Below are positions 35,086 through 43,817 of a DNA stretch of 47,566 bases, in pieces. The translations under genes and the position numbers were made by a program. Within the stretch, counting starts at the first letter, position 1. Every line of letters begins with the position of its first letter. The DNA lies in contig PBLJ01000036.1 in assembly GCA_002721705.1 (NCBI GenBank), forward strand, positions 17,208 through 64,773, given 5' to 3'. The stretch comes from Opitutia bacterium. GTDB taxonomy: Bacteria > Verrucomicrobiota > Verrucomicrobiia > Opitutales > Seribacteraceae. The notes under the pieces were generated by a model. The model saw only the letters and a list, made by a program, of their open reading frames with translations. It had not been told where the DNA came from and made no database searches.

Positions 35086-36297
35086 CTAACCAGCAAGAGT
35101 TTTCCTTTCAACTGAAAACCCGTTGTCCATGATTGTCTTGGCATAAGCGGCCCAACTGTAAGAGGAGGCAAGTTCCTGGGCTGCTTTTTTCATCGAGGGC
35201 AGTTGATTCTTGTGACGAATGAACCACTCCATTTTCTCGGCTAACAGATTGGGTGAACTCGGTTCCACAAGTATCCCTGTTTTTTTCTCTTGCACCAAAT
35301 CCTCACCCCCTGCGTTTCGTGTTACGAGAATCGGCAAACCTTGACTCATTGCTTCCTGTTGCACAAGAGCTCTTCCCTCGACAATAGATGGAAGGACAAG
35401 CACGTCGCATTGACCCATTTGAGTAAGAAAGCGTTGATGAGAACAGGGTGGGTGGTGGATGAATTCCACGCCTTGCGAACGATAGAAATCCATGGGCATC
35501 ATGGGCGCGCCGAGAATGTGCAGTTCGGCGTTTTGCGTTTTCAATTGCCGAAAGGCATCGAACAAGTCGGCCAAACCTTTGCGCTGAGACATGGAACCAG
35601 CAAACAAAAAACGAACGGGTTCGTTTGCATGGCGGTTTTGCCCAGTTTTCGTTGTTGGTGATGGCGTTGGCGTGCCAAATGGCGAGACGTAGCAAGGTTT
35701 TTCTTTTCGCAACTGAGAGGGTAGGGTATCCAAGACGAATTGGCTCGGGCAGCTGATTGCGTCCGCCAGCTCCAGCTCCTTGTCTTTCCGTTGCAGTTTC
35801 TCCTCTGGCTCAGTTGTTGCCAATAGAGTCGGTTCCCAAGCCGGCCAGCGTTCAGCTTCCTTTTGAAGTAAACGCCTCAGGGTTGCGTGATGAGCGATGG
35901 GCAACTCGTAACTTCGGTGAATGCCGAGTTCCGAGGCGATTTTGAAGGTTTCGCGCGCTCCATCCTCGTAACAATGGATGACCGTAGTTTCTGATTTTGG
36001 CAAACGATCGGCTACCCATTGATCGAGCTTTCGATAAATCCAATCAACGGGAGCGTTGCGACGAGCTGCCCCAAAAGGGAGACGCGAACCGATCAATCTT
36101 TTTAGCTCGGGCCAGGAATGTGTTATTACTTTGCGTGTGGGGATTGGATAGGAGCGTCTTTGAAGAGGCCTTCTTAAGAGAGAGTCGTGACCACATCCAA
36201 TTGTGGTGAAAAACAGGCCCATTTCCTTCCTGTCGTCCAATTCTTTCAGCAACGCTCGGACGAAGGTGTTTCCCGTTGGGTGACTGACCGAGATCAT
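35086..36297 (-). CDS. Glycosyltransferase, GT4 family
   Basis: The 403-residue GT-B enzyme has its N-terminal start at MISVSHPTGNTFVRALL. The donor domain has VRFLFAGSMSQRKGLADLFDAF and the EX7E motif in VEGRALVQQEAMSQGLP, typical of GT4. The ATG at 36295-36297 overlaps the stop of the acyltransferase gene as ATGA. The longer frame into that gene is not a real extension. The acceptor and the sugar are not predictable. Confidence 0.88.
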   Translation of the reverse strand: MISVSHPTGNTFVRALLKELDDRKEMGLFFTTIGCGHDSLLRRPLQRRSYPIPTRKVITHSWPELKRLIGSRLPFGAARRNAPVDWIYRKLDQWVADRLPKSETTVIHCYEDGARETFKIASELGIHRSYELPIAHHATLRRLLQKEAERWPAWEPTLLATTEPEEKLQRKDKELELADAISCPSQFVLDTLPSQLRKEKPCYVSPFGTPTPSPTTKTGQNRHANEPVRFLFAGSMSQRKGLADLFDAFRQLKTQNAELHILGAPMMPMDFYRSQGVEFIHHPPCSHQRFLTQMGQCDVLVLPSIVEGRALVQQEAMSQGLPILVTRNAGGEDLVQEKKTGILVEPSSPNLLAEKMEWFIRHKNQLPSMKKAAQELASSYSWAAYAKTIMDNGFSVERKTLAG

Positions 36298-37382
36298 GTG
36301 TTGCTTCCCAATCGGCGAGCCCAATGGTGGCAGGGGCGTTCGACTACTATGTAGAAGATCGTGGCAAAAACGATTGCTAGTCCCGTGAACGCCAGGGGCA
36401 CGAGAAAGTTTACTGGTTTCGAGCCTAGGTGGTTCTCCCACCATTTTCCGCAGACTGCTAAAAAAGGGTAGTGCGTGAGATAGAGAGAGTAGGAAATCAA
36501 ACCAAGCCCGTTCAACGCCTTGCCGATGGGAGACGGATTATCTTCGGAGTAGGGGACGTGACGGAGGAACCATGCGAGCAATAGAAAGAAAAATCCCCCC
36601 CAAATCAATTGTTGCCAGACCAAATGCCATTCTCGAGCAATCGCGGTCATGGCCAAGCCAAGACTGAGCAAAGTGACCGCGGTCCACATACGTCCGCAAG
36701 CTGGCAAGGAATTGGTAGCGAGCTTTTCAGCGACCCATGCGCCGCTGCACCAAATGATCCAATAACGGGCGAAGTTATAAATAATCCAAGCGACGTCTTG
36801 GTTCGCCAGCACCGACGCGCCTATTGAAACGAGCAAGGCTAAACCTGTCGAGATTGGCAAGCCGTACTGTTTGAGGCAAAAAAGGAAGATGGGATAGGCC
36901 AGATAGAGCTCCATTTCCACAGGCAAGGACCACAGCGCAGGGTTGCAGAGAAATTGGCCTTCGCCAGGTGGATAATTCTGAGTCATTGAGGCTGATCGCC
37001 AGACGATTGTTCCTGGCGGGTTGCCGAGACTCCAGTCTAGCAAATAGGAGGCGAACACGCTTAACGCTACGGCAGCCAGATAAGGGGGGTATATTCGCAG
37101 AAAGCGTCGAGTGGCATAGGGTTTCAGCTGCAAAGGGCGGGCTTTGGCGGCGTAAGGATAGTGTATGCAAAAACCGCTCAGCACGAAGAACAGCATGACG
37201 GCATGTCCGAAGAAGTGACAGGCTCCTCCAGGGTAAGCTAGTAAACGATCGAAAAGAGAGTATTTTGCGGGATTCGCAGCGATCTCGGACCAACCTTCCC
37301 ATAGAGGTATGCGCACGTGGTAGAGCACGATGGCGAGGGCCGAAAGTCCTCTCAATGCATTGATGATGCCGAGTCGTTTCAT
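36294..37382 (-). CDS. AT3-type membrane O-acyltransferase (OafA/YrhL-like)
   Basis: The 362-residue protein has about ten membrane segments. The N-terminal signature is NALRGLSALAIVLYHVRIP, where the Arg and His (R10-G-L and Y-H-V) are the conserved AT3 residues. The segment FFVLSGFCIHYPYA and the first-loop RRFLRIYPPY are typical. It likely moves acetyl or another acyl group onto a cell-surface sugar. It is one of two adjacent AT3 genes; this one is of the OafA subtype. The ATG at 37380-37382 overlaps the previous stop as ATGA. Confidence 0.9.
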   Translation of the reverse strand: MKRLGIINALRGLSALAIVLYHVRIPLWEGWSEIAANPAKYSLFDRLLAYPGGACHFFGHAVMLFFVLSGFCIHYPYAAKARPLQLKPYATRRFLRIYPPYLAAVALSVFASYLLDWSLGNPPGTIVWRSASMTQNYPPGEGQFLCNPALWSLPVEMELYLAYPIFLFCLKQYGLPISTGLALLVSIGASVLANQDVAWIIYNFARYWIIWCSGAWVAEKLATNSLPACGRMWTAVTLLSLGLAMTAIAREWHLVWQQLIWGGFFFLLLAWFLRHVPYSEDNPSPIGKALNGLGLISYSLYLTHYPFLAVCGKWWENHLGSKPVNFLVPLAFTGLAIVFATIFYIVVERPCHHWARRLGSNT

Positions 37383-38455
37383 GACACCGGTTTTTTTCGG
37401 CTCCTTGTTTTCGTCCAATTTCTTTCCCAGAGCAAGGAGACCCCAATCGGGACGATTAACCCAATGGCGAAGGAGCAAACGTAGGCTACTGACCAAGGGA
37501 TATTTAATGAGATCATCTTTCCGAAACTATTTTGCTGCAAGGAGAAGTGCAGCACGAGGATGAACAAACTGCGTTGCCCTATGAACGATAAAGTTTTGGT
37601 TGGCCATCGAATGGCCAGCTTCTCAAGAGCTAGCGAGAGCAACAAAACTCCCCCTATTCCGCAAATGGCAACGCAAGTCGAACCTGCCCAATGATCGTAC
37701 CTGCGGTTGTTCAAGTCCATGCCCCAGTCCAGCAGCAAGACTCCACATCCGGCCAGAACAAATGCAGTGGTCGCTCCCAAGAAAAACATCGGCGGGTTCC
37801 ATTTTTGATTTTCGACACTCCTTTTGGGGAAGGAGGTGCCCAAGAGGTAAAACATCGCCGTGATGGGAAGAAGATCGATGTTCCAAGGCAGTCCCACAAC
37901 TGTGACGATAAAGTTCCTTTCACCAATGAAGATCGAGTGAAGAGTAGGAGCCCATTCCAAAAGCGCGATGCCTGCCGGAATCAAGGCGAGTGCAAATGCC
38001 GAACGGATGACCGATCCTTTCAGGAGAGGCGCTTTAATGAGTACGTGACAGACGCAGGTAGTCACGAAAAGTGAAGTGAGAAACCATAATTGTCCCCAGA
38101 ACAAGGTTTTGCCTGTTCCATACAAGGCGTTGAGAGATAGATCGCCCAAGATTGGGAAAAGAACTTCGGGCATGAAAATCGCCTGAAGGGTTACCCAAGC
38201 GAGAAATGCCAGTAAACAGGGCAACAGCAAACTTCTCGTCTTGCTCGCCAAATGGGAAACAAGAGTTCTTGTTTCGTCGTGGAAAACGCCTGCCAAAAAG
38301 AAGAACAGGGGCATGTGAAAGGAATAGATGAATGTGGTTAAGTGGAAACCTGGCTCGCATGCAGCGTTATGACCAAGCACCACTAGGAGGATTCCAATGC
38401 CTTTTACTACGTCGACGTAGGGCAGGCGTTTGGTGAAATCGGGGGCCTTTGTCAT
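37379..38455 (-). CDS. AT3-type membrane acyltransferase (fucose-acetylase-like)
   Basis: The 358-residue protein has about ten membrane segments. It starts PYVDVVKGIGILLVVLGHN, with the conserved KG and LGH seen in the subgroup of AT3 that contains fucose 4-O-acetylase-like proteins. FHMPLFFFLAGVF is also typical. It differs clearly from the OafA-like neighbour, so the two may act on different positions or sugars. The ATG at 38453-38455 has AAGGA ahead and follows the previous stop by four bases. Confidence 0.88.
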   Translation of the reverse strand: MTKAPDFTKRLPYVDVVKGIGILLVVLGHNAACEPGFHLTTFIYSFHMPLFFFLAGVFHDETRTLVSHLASKTRSLLLPCLLAFLAWVTLQAIFMPEVLFPILGDLSLNALYGTGKTLFWGQLWFLTSLFVTTCVCHVLIKAPLLKGSVIRSAFALALIPAGIALLEWAPTLHSIFIGERNFIVTVVGLPWNIDLLPITAMFYLLGTSFPKRSVENQKWNPPMFFLGATTAFVLAGCGVLLLDWGMDLNNRRYDHWAGSTCVAICGIGGVLLLSLALEKLAIRWPTKTLSFIGQRSLFILVLHFSLQQNSFGKMISLNIPWSVAYVCSFAIGLIVPIGVSLLWERNWTKTRSRKKPVS

Positions 38456-38459
38456 GTCC

Positions 38460-39509
38460 TTACTTTGGGAAAGCCCGCAACAGTTTCCGGTACTCTTCAC
38501 CGTAACGAGAGAGAGGTTCCAGGTAGTTGCTCAACTCTTCCTTGGTTTGGTGAGAGCGATTAATGTATTCCAGTTCCGGCATCTTGGCAGCGGTTTCAAG
38601 CAGGTGCGTCAATCCTTGAAGGTCGCCCGGTTCACACCTAAGGGCGTCTTGGCCTCCGGTTTCCCTCAATCCTCCATCGTTTGTTACGATACATGGCACT
38701 CCTACGCTACGTGCTTCCAGTGGTGTGAGCCCGAGGTCTTCGTTTGTGTTGGGAGGAGTCACCATCCACTTGGTCCGACGAGTGAGTTCCTTGCGTTTTT
38801 CCTCTGAAACGAAACCGAGGGTTTCTACTCCCTCGATTTTTTCTTCGCTGATTTTGTTAAGAACTTCCTCTCGCAGCGGGCCGTCACCAGCCACTCGCAA
38901 AGGCCATTTCTCCTTATCGAGTTTGGCTGCTTTGTAGGCATCCAAAAGTAAGCGCAAACCTTTGTTGGGGATCCAGCGACCAACGAAGAAAAAGCCCGAT
39001 CTCTCCTCGGTGGAAACGACGCCCTCGGGCAACTCTGAAATCACTGGCAAGCGAGCGCTTGTGGGCTTGCGTTTACGAGGTTCCCAAGTGTCCCACACGA
39101 ACTTTGAAATGTACCAACTGCGGTCCGCCCATCGGTTGGCAAGACCCCACAATGCCAAACGAAGGCTCCAGCCTCGGCGGCGCCAGTTATAGACAGTCAA
39201 CACGCATGGTTTTCGGTAGCGTTTGGCCAAGGCTACTGGAGAAATCGATGGATTGTGGCCGTGGACCAAATCGCTCCACTTTATCAGTGGGGCGAGTTCT
39301 TTCCACCGACCTTTCAGGAAGTGTGTTTCACAGGGGCTTGCCTCGATTGCGTCCCTCAGCGAGTTTTTAAGTTGGAATCCCTTTACCTCGCGGAACGCCA
39401 GTTTCACTTTAAATCCCTCTTCTTCTCTCAAATGCCGAGCCAAACGCAGGCAAAACGCTTCGATGCCGCCGAATGCTCCAAGGCAAGGAGCCGTGATGAA
39501 AACCTTCAT
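38460..39509 (-). CDS. Glycosyltransferase, GT4 family
   Basis: The 349-residue GT-B enzyme starts MKVFITAPCLGAFGGIEAF, with the Gly-rich loop of GT4. The donor side has FFFVGRWIPNKGLRLLLDAY, LRVAGDGPLRE and the EX7E motif in NEDLGLTPLEARSVGVP. The ATG at 39507-39509 overlaps the SGNH hydrolase stop as ATGA. A longer frame reaches into the hydrolase gene and is not real. The sugar specificity is unknown. Confidence 0.88.
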   Translation of the reverse strand: MKVFITAPCLGAFGGIEAFCLRLARHLREEEGFKVKLAFREVKGFQLKNSLRDAIEASPCETHFLKGRWKELAPLIKWSDLVHGHNPSISPVALAKRYRKPCVLTVYNWRRRGWSLRLALWGLANRWADRSWYISKFVWDTWEPRKRKPTSARLPVISELPEGVVSTEERSGFFFVGRWIPNKGLRLLLDAYKAAKLDKEKWPLRVAGDGPLREEVLNKISEEKIEGVETLGFVSEEKRKELTRRTKWMVTPPNTNEDLGLTPLEARSVGVPCIVTNDGGLRETGGQDALRCEPGDLQGLTHLLETAAKMPELEYINRSHQTKEELSNYLEPLSRYGEEYRKLLRAFPK

Positions 39510-40267
39510 TCCTTCCCCCGTTCTTCCAGCAATTTTTTCCAGTTTTGGTAACCTTTCGAGTTTAGGTGCAGGCCATCGCGTGAATATTGATTGGCCAAGC
39601 GACCTTTCTTGTCGGCAAAAGCGGCGAAGGTTTCGAGGTAGACGACGTCGTGTTCGCGACACAATTGGCTCAACCGTCCGTTCAAAGAGAGAATGGTCGT
39701 CGAGGGAATGGGCTTTGGCGCCCGGTGCGGATCGATAGGGAGTAAACCATGCACGATGACTTCGCACATGGGGGCATGGACTTCGATTCGTTTCAGAATG
39801 TCCGCGAAGTTTTCCAGAACGTGATTTTCCGAAACGCCTAGAAACAAGTCGTTGATCCCAATCATTAAGTAGATCTTTCGTGGAGGAATCGGCTTCAGCA
39901 TTTCCTCTATCCGGTGAAGAACCCCCAAGGTGTCGTCACCGAGAATTCCTCGATTAAGAACGTCGGAATTCTCCAGTAGTTTCGCCCATTCGCAGTGTTC
40001 TACCATACTATCGCCTATGAAAAGAACGTCTTCCGCCTGTTTCGGCATACGAGCGAAATGCTCTTTGCGATTGAAGTAATGAGGGTTGTAATTGCGATCG
40101 AACCCTTGGCCGCGGATCATGGAGGAAGTCTTTATCCAAAGGTAATCAAAACCTCCCTTTATTCTCACCAAGGAAAACAACCCCGCGAGGAATGCAAGAT
40201 TGAGGGTTATTGAAATTACAAGCAGTCGATTCTTCAATGCGAAGGAACGATCTTTGATGAGCGCCAT
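39506..40267 (-). CDS. Membrane-anchored SGNH/GDSL hydrolase
   Basis: The 253-residue product has an N-terminal membrane anchor (about 14-36) and a hydrolase domain. Block I is FIGDSMVEHCEW with the catalytic Ser, the later GIND (block III) is in MIGINDLF, and block V is DGLHLNSKGY with the catalytic Asp and His. SGNH enzymes near polysaccharide genes commonly remove or move O-acetyl groups. Its place beside two AT3 acyltransferases suggests a matching O-acylation role. The ATG at 40265-40267 overlaps the end of the FkbM gene by 34 bases. Confidence 0.87.
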   Translation of the reverse strand: MALIKDRSFALKNRLLVISITLNLAFLAGLFSLVRIKGGFDYLWIKTSSMIRGQGFDRNYNPHYFNRKEHFARMPKQAEDVLFIGDSMVEHCEWAKLLENSDVLNRGILGDDTLGVLHRIEEMLKPIPPRKIYLMIGINDLFLGVSENHVLENFADILKRIEVHAPMCEVIVHGLLPIDPHRAPKPIPSTTILSLNGRLSQLCREHDVVYLETFAAFADKKGRLANQYSRDGLHLNSKGYQNWKKLLEERGKE

Positions 40268-41091
40268 CGATCAACCGCGGGTTGCTCCATGGGTATGGCG
40301 GCTAGATTAAAACTCCAAGACTGAAAGTCCGTATCGACCTCTATGCCAAACGGGAAATCATGGAATGCACTGGATAGGTGGAAAAGAAGATACCTGTTGT
40401 CACGAAGTAACGAAAACATTTCTTCTCTGTTCGAGCCTGCCCTCCCGAGGGCCTCGTCATTGACTTCGATGATCCATGCCGGACGCACGTCAGCCAGTAA
40501 GGCGCTGCTGCCTTTCAGAATTTCTGATTCAGCTCCCTCGCAATCGATTTTAATGAGCGAAGGTCTTAAGTCTTCGCATTTGGTCAGTTGATCCAAGGTT
40601 GTCGCCGGTACCGAGGACGCTCCTTGATCTATTTTCCGAGCATGCTGCAAGCCTTCCTCTCCGGGCATGTCGTTGATTTGTAAGTTGTCGGTCTCGTTTG
40701 AGTGCAAGATCTTGTTGACTGTTGCGATGTTTCTCAGGGATAAGTTCTCAAACGTTGAGCGGCATTTCTCGGCGCATTTGAAGTTGCCTTCCACTGCTAC
40801 TACTTTGTTCAGTTTTCTTACTTGCGACAGGCATGCTGAATAATAGCCGATGTTCGCCCCGCAATCTATAAAGTCATCCCCGTCGTTCAGCCAATTCATG
40901 CACCATTGAATGTCTTTGTCCTCGTAAGACCTCCTGACGAAAATATCTTGGGAATGAAGGTTGTCGTGAAAGGCAATGAAACTTATCTTGTCCCTCAAGG
41001 TGTACACCACAGGTTTTCTTCTGGATAACATGAACCTAATCTTTAACCACAAGTGTCGCAACTTGCATTGCCATGCCGATGGCTTATTCAT
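40234..41091 (-). CDS. FkbM family methyltransferase
   Basis: The 285-residue product has a SAM-binding motif I in FIDCGANIGYYSA and the family motif IKIDCEGAE, followed by the strand AWIIEVND. FkbM-type enzymes methylate hydroxyls, often on sugars or lipids. The N-terminal 65 residues with several Arg and Lys may form a cap. It is one of four FkbM genes in this cluster. The ATG at 41089-41091 lies ten bases after the next FkbM gene. Confidence 0.87.
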   Translation of the reverse strand: MNKPSAWQCKLRHLWLKIRFMLSRRKPVVYTLRDKISFIAFHDNLHSQDIFVRRSYEDKDIQWCMNWLNDGDDFIDCGANIGYYSACLSQVRKLNKVVAVEGNFKCAEKCRSTFENLSLRNIATVNKILHSNETDNLQINDMPGEEGLQHARKIDQGASSVPATTLDQLTKCEDLRPSLIKIDCEGAESEILKGSSALLADVRPAWIIEVNDEALGRAGSNREEMFSLLRDNRYLLFHLSSAFHDFPFGIEVDTDFQSWSFNLAAIPMEQPAVDRWRSSKIVPSH

Positions 41092-41101
41092 TGTCCCGGA
41101 A

Positions 41102-41944
41102 TCATGACTTGTGGCAAACGACTCTCACAATCTGCCGCACGCTATTCACGGCTTTTCGTGGTGAAACAGGTTTGCCGTCCAAGCAAAATATGAGGTATCC
41201 TTTTTGCTCGAGCATGTGGAGAATCCCTTGCGGTTTGATCCCGCGTTTTTCCAGATAAGCCAAATGTAGCTCGAGGCAGATGATCGGCCCCTTTTCCGCA
41301 AGTAGCTTCTCGGCGCCTCGCAGGACTTCTCCTTCGTAGCCTTCGACGTCGATCTTCACCACGTCCGGAGCGAGCCCGAGCCTTGCGCATTCGTCGTCCA
41401 AGCTGACGCTTTCGGTTTGCAGTTCATTCGCTGAATCTACCGGCACCACTTGAACGTAACCGCTTTCTTCCTGAGAGAAAGAGACCTTTCCGGAGCGTTC
41501 GGCCACTACCTTCGGAATGATTTCAACCTGTTTGTCCAAAGCGTTCAGGGCAAGCAACTCGCTCATCAAGGCACACCCCGAAGGAGAAGGTTCGTAAGCG
41601 AAGGATTGTTTTGTTGCTCCTAAAGCCGCAAAGGTTGCCGCCATCACGCCTTTGTCGGCTCCCACGTCGAACAAGACTTGTGCATCCTTGGCGATTTCCA
41701 GAAAACTGTGCATTTCATCCCAGTCGTTTTCGAAATTGGAGCGAAATTCAGAAAGGATTTGGGGTGGAATCCTTATCTTGGATTCATTTGGTAGCCGAGC
41801 CGTGAAAGAGCCATTTCCCTCCACTAGCCCAAAGGGCAAGTCGGCTGGCATGGGGCTGCCTTTCTGGATACGCTTGCGCAACGGTCCTTTCAAGGCTTCC
41901 GGTAGCAGCGCTCGGCCTACTTTCGTCAAAGTCCTGCGGATCAC
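41102..41944 (-). CDS. FkbM family methyltransferase
   Basis: The 280-residue product has motif I in LFDVGADKGVMA (Asp-Lys in place of the usual Asn-Ile) and the family motif VKIDVEGYE, with GPIICLELHL after it. It starts with a GTG (41942-41944), five bases after the preceding glycosyltransferase. The N-terminal about 80 residues hold no recognisable domain. It and the neighbour at 40234 are adjacent but clearly not recent duplicates, since their motifs and lengths differ. Confidence 0.86.
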   Translation of the reverse strand: MIRRTLTKVGRALLPEALKGPLRKRIQKGSPMPADLPFGLVEGNGSFTARLPNESKIRIPPQILSEFRSNFENDWDEMHSFLEIAKDAQVLFDVGADKGVMAATFAALGATKQSFAYEPSPSGCALMSELLALNALDKQVEIIPKVVAERSGKVSFSQEESGYVQVVPVDSANELQTESVSLDDECARLGLAPDVVKIDVEGYEGEVLRGAEKLLAEKGPIICLELHLAYLEKRGIKPQGILHMLEQKGYLIFCLDGKPVSPRKAVNSVRQIVRVVCHKS

Positions 41945-41948
41945 GATT

Positions 41949-43244
41949 TCAATTCTTGGGATTCGAGACAGAGTCTTGCGAACCCTTGGCTGTTAGCTCT
42001 TCGAAAAGATTTAGATAGGAGCGAGCGCTGTCTCGCCATTGCCATTGAGATAATTTCTCTTTCACTTCGGGAAGAAGCAATGGGCTTTCCGAAGCGAGAC
42101 ACGTGTTTTCCATGGCGCGGGCAATCGACGTCGGCTCATGGGGGTCGAAAAAATCCACCCATGCCGAGAGGTCGTATCGTTCAACCTGTTCATGAAACTG
42201 CGCTATGTTTGAGCAAAGCACTCGCGTGCCATGCGAGATCGCTTCCAACAAGGGCAGCCCAAAGCCTTCGTATTTCGTGGGAAGGATTACTCGATGGGCC
42301 CGTTGATACAGTTGCGACAATTCAGCTGTATTTCGAGCGATTCGGAAACTAACTTTTCCCTCGAGGAGATTTTGGTTTTCGCGATAATACAACCGGGCTT
42401 TTTCAACCGTTGCATTTGCCACTGGCTCCTGTCGCCCTATTTCCTCGACCTTGGCACCAGTCATCACCACTTGGAAATCATTACCATTCAAGGCTAATTC
42501 GTTGGCGGCCTGCAACAAGCCGAGATGGTTCTTGTGGGCCAATGCCGTAGCCGGATACAGGAAAGTCGGCGGCCCGGACACTGGTTTCCGGTTGGCAAGC
42601 TCCTCTACGGCATCCTTTATCGCGTTGGGGATGATTTCCACTCGGGCTCGAGAAGGTTTCGGCGCTAATGAAAGCAATTCTTCTTTCCCTGCTTGCGACA
42701 GCACCGTGACGACGTCTGCGTCTTGTAACCATTGCGCTATGGCGAGTCGTAATTCCTGCGGTGCATCCGGAGTGAAGTTATCTGGGTAATGAAGAAAGTT
42801 CAAGTCGTGCACCAATCCAACCACCGGAATGTCCAGCTTTGGAGCAGTTTGACTCAGGGCATAGTTGACGAAGCAATGTGTGGAAGAGCTTTCCCTGCAA
42901 ATGCGACGCAATCGATCGTCGATTCTGCGACGATGCGCTTTGCGGGCTCCTCTACCGATCAAGGGCAGGCGTTTGACAACGCTTTTCCACCCTGACGAAG
43001 CGATAGGTTTGCGTGGATTTTGGCTATTGGTGTCTTCCGCAAACAAGGACGCAAATCGTAAGTTTTGAGATTTGGGAAACAATTTTTCGAGTTCCCGCGC
43101 TCGGTTGGGTCTTGCCGTGACCCAAGTCACTTGTTCGAAAAGGTCCAAAAATTCTTTTACTAGTGCCAAGCTGACGTTTTCGACTCCGTGGGAATAGGGC
43201 AATTCGTCCGCCACGAGTAGACGAATGAGAGACGGTTTTTTCAT
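41949..43244 (-). CDS. Glycosyltransferase, GT4 family
   Basis: The 431-residue GT-B enzyme starts with LIRLLVADELPYSHGVENV. The donor domain has TFLYPATALAHKNHLGLLQA and the EX7E motif in YEGFGLPLLEAISHGTR. This is of the same subtype as the enzyme at 32525. It starts with ATG six bases after the acetyltransferase gene. Confidence 0.89.
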   Translation of the reverse strand: MKKPSLIRLLVADELPYSHGVENVSLALVKEFLDLFEQVTWVTARPNRARELEKLFPKSQNLRFASLFAEDTNSQNPRKPIASSGWKSVVKRLPLIGRGARKAHRRRIDDRLRRICRESSSTHCFVNYALSQTAPKLDIPVVGLVHDLNFLHYPDNFTPDAPQELRLAIAQWLQDADVVTVLSQAGKEELLSLAPKPSRARVEIIPNAIKDAVEELANRKPVSGPPTFLYPATALAHKNHLGLLQAANELALNGNDFQVVMTGAKVEEIGRQEPVANATVEKARLYYRENQNLLEGKVSFRIARNTAELSQLYQRAHRVILPTKYEGFGLPLLEAISHGTRVLCSNIAQFHEQVERYDLSAWVDFFDPHEPTSIARAMENTCLASESPLLLPEVKEKLSQWQWRDSARSYLNLFEELTAKGSQDSVSNPKN

Positions 43245-43250
43245 GCGACT

Positions 43251-43817
43251 TTACCTTGAACCAATCTTCCGAGCTGGTACGCCTGCCCAAATTTCTCCTT
43301 CCGGCACGTTTTCACGGACCACGGCCCCGGCTCCTATGACAGCGCCTTTGCCGATGGTTACTCCTTTCAAAACAATGACGTTCGCCCCCAGCCAAACTTC
43401 GTCTTCCAATTGGATTGGGGAAATATCGCAACTTTGGTCGCCCATCGGTGCGTTCGCCTCGATGCCGTGGTCGTGATCGATGAAGCGGCAACCCGCACCC
43501 ACCAAACAACGTTCTCCAATGGTCACCTTTCCTTGCGCGTTAAACTCCACGTTGTTGCCCAGAAACGTTTTGTTGCCGACGTCAATGCTTGGACCAGGAG
43601 CCCAAGGCCCATCGAGTTTAAAGCGTATGCCTGGTTCTAGAACGCAATTTTCTCCTATTCTCAATTGATGAGGCCAGTTTGCCCACATTCGGGGAATCCT
43701 CGTGCCTTTCTTGATTTCGGCCCCGCTCAATTTCCATTTCACTCGACGGAAAGGCTGTACCGTTAGGCGATCGAACCAATCCCGACCCCGAAATATAGTT
43801 TTGTGCCAGAGCCTCAT
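43251..43817 (-). CDS. Hexapeptide-repeat acetyltransferase (WcaF/maltose O-acetyltransferase type)
   Basis: The 188-residue product has left-handed beta-helix repeats from about residue 50 (ENCVLEPGIRFKLDG, GNKTFLGNNVEFNAQG, ERCLVGAGCRFIDHDHG) to the C-terminal VIGAGAVVRENVPEGEIWAGVPARKIGSR, the usual end of this family. FIDHDHGI carries the catalytic His. It acetylates a sugar hydroxyl in the cytoplasm with acetyl-CoA. The ATG at 43815-43817 overlaps the previous stop as ATGA. Confidence 0.9.
   Translation of the reverse strand: MRLWHKTIFRGRDWFDRLTVQPFRRVKWKLSGAEIKKGTRIPRMWANWPHQLRIGENCVLEPGIRFKLDGPWAPGPSIDVGNKTFLGNNVEFNAQGKVTIGERCLVGAGCRFIDHDHGIEANAPMGDQSCDISPIQLEDEVWLGANVIVLKGVTIGKGAVIGAGAVVRENVPEGEIWAGVPARKIGSR

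Noticed and set aside
36775-37446. A 223-codon minus-strand frame inside the OafA-like gene
   Set aside because: It overlaps in another frame of the same strand with a clearly coding acyltransferase; its product is Arg- and Ser-rich low-complexity sequence.
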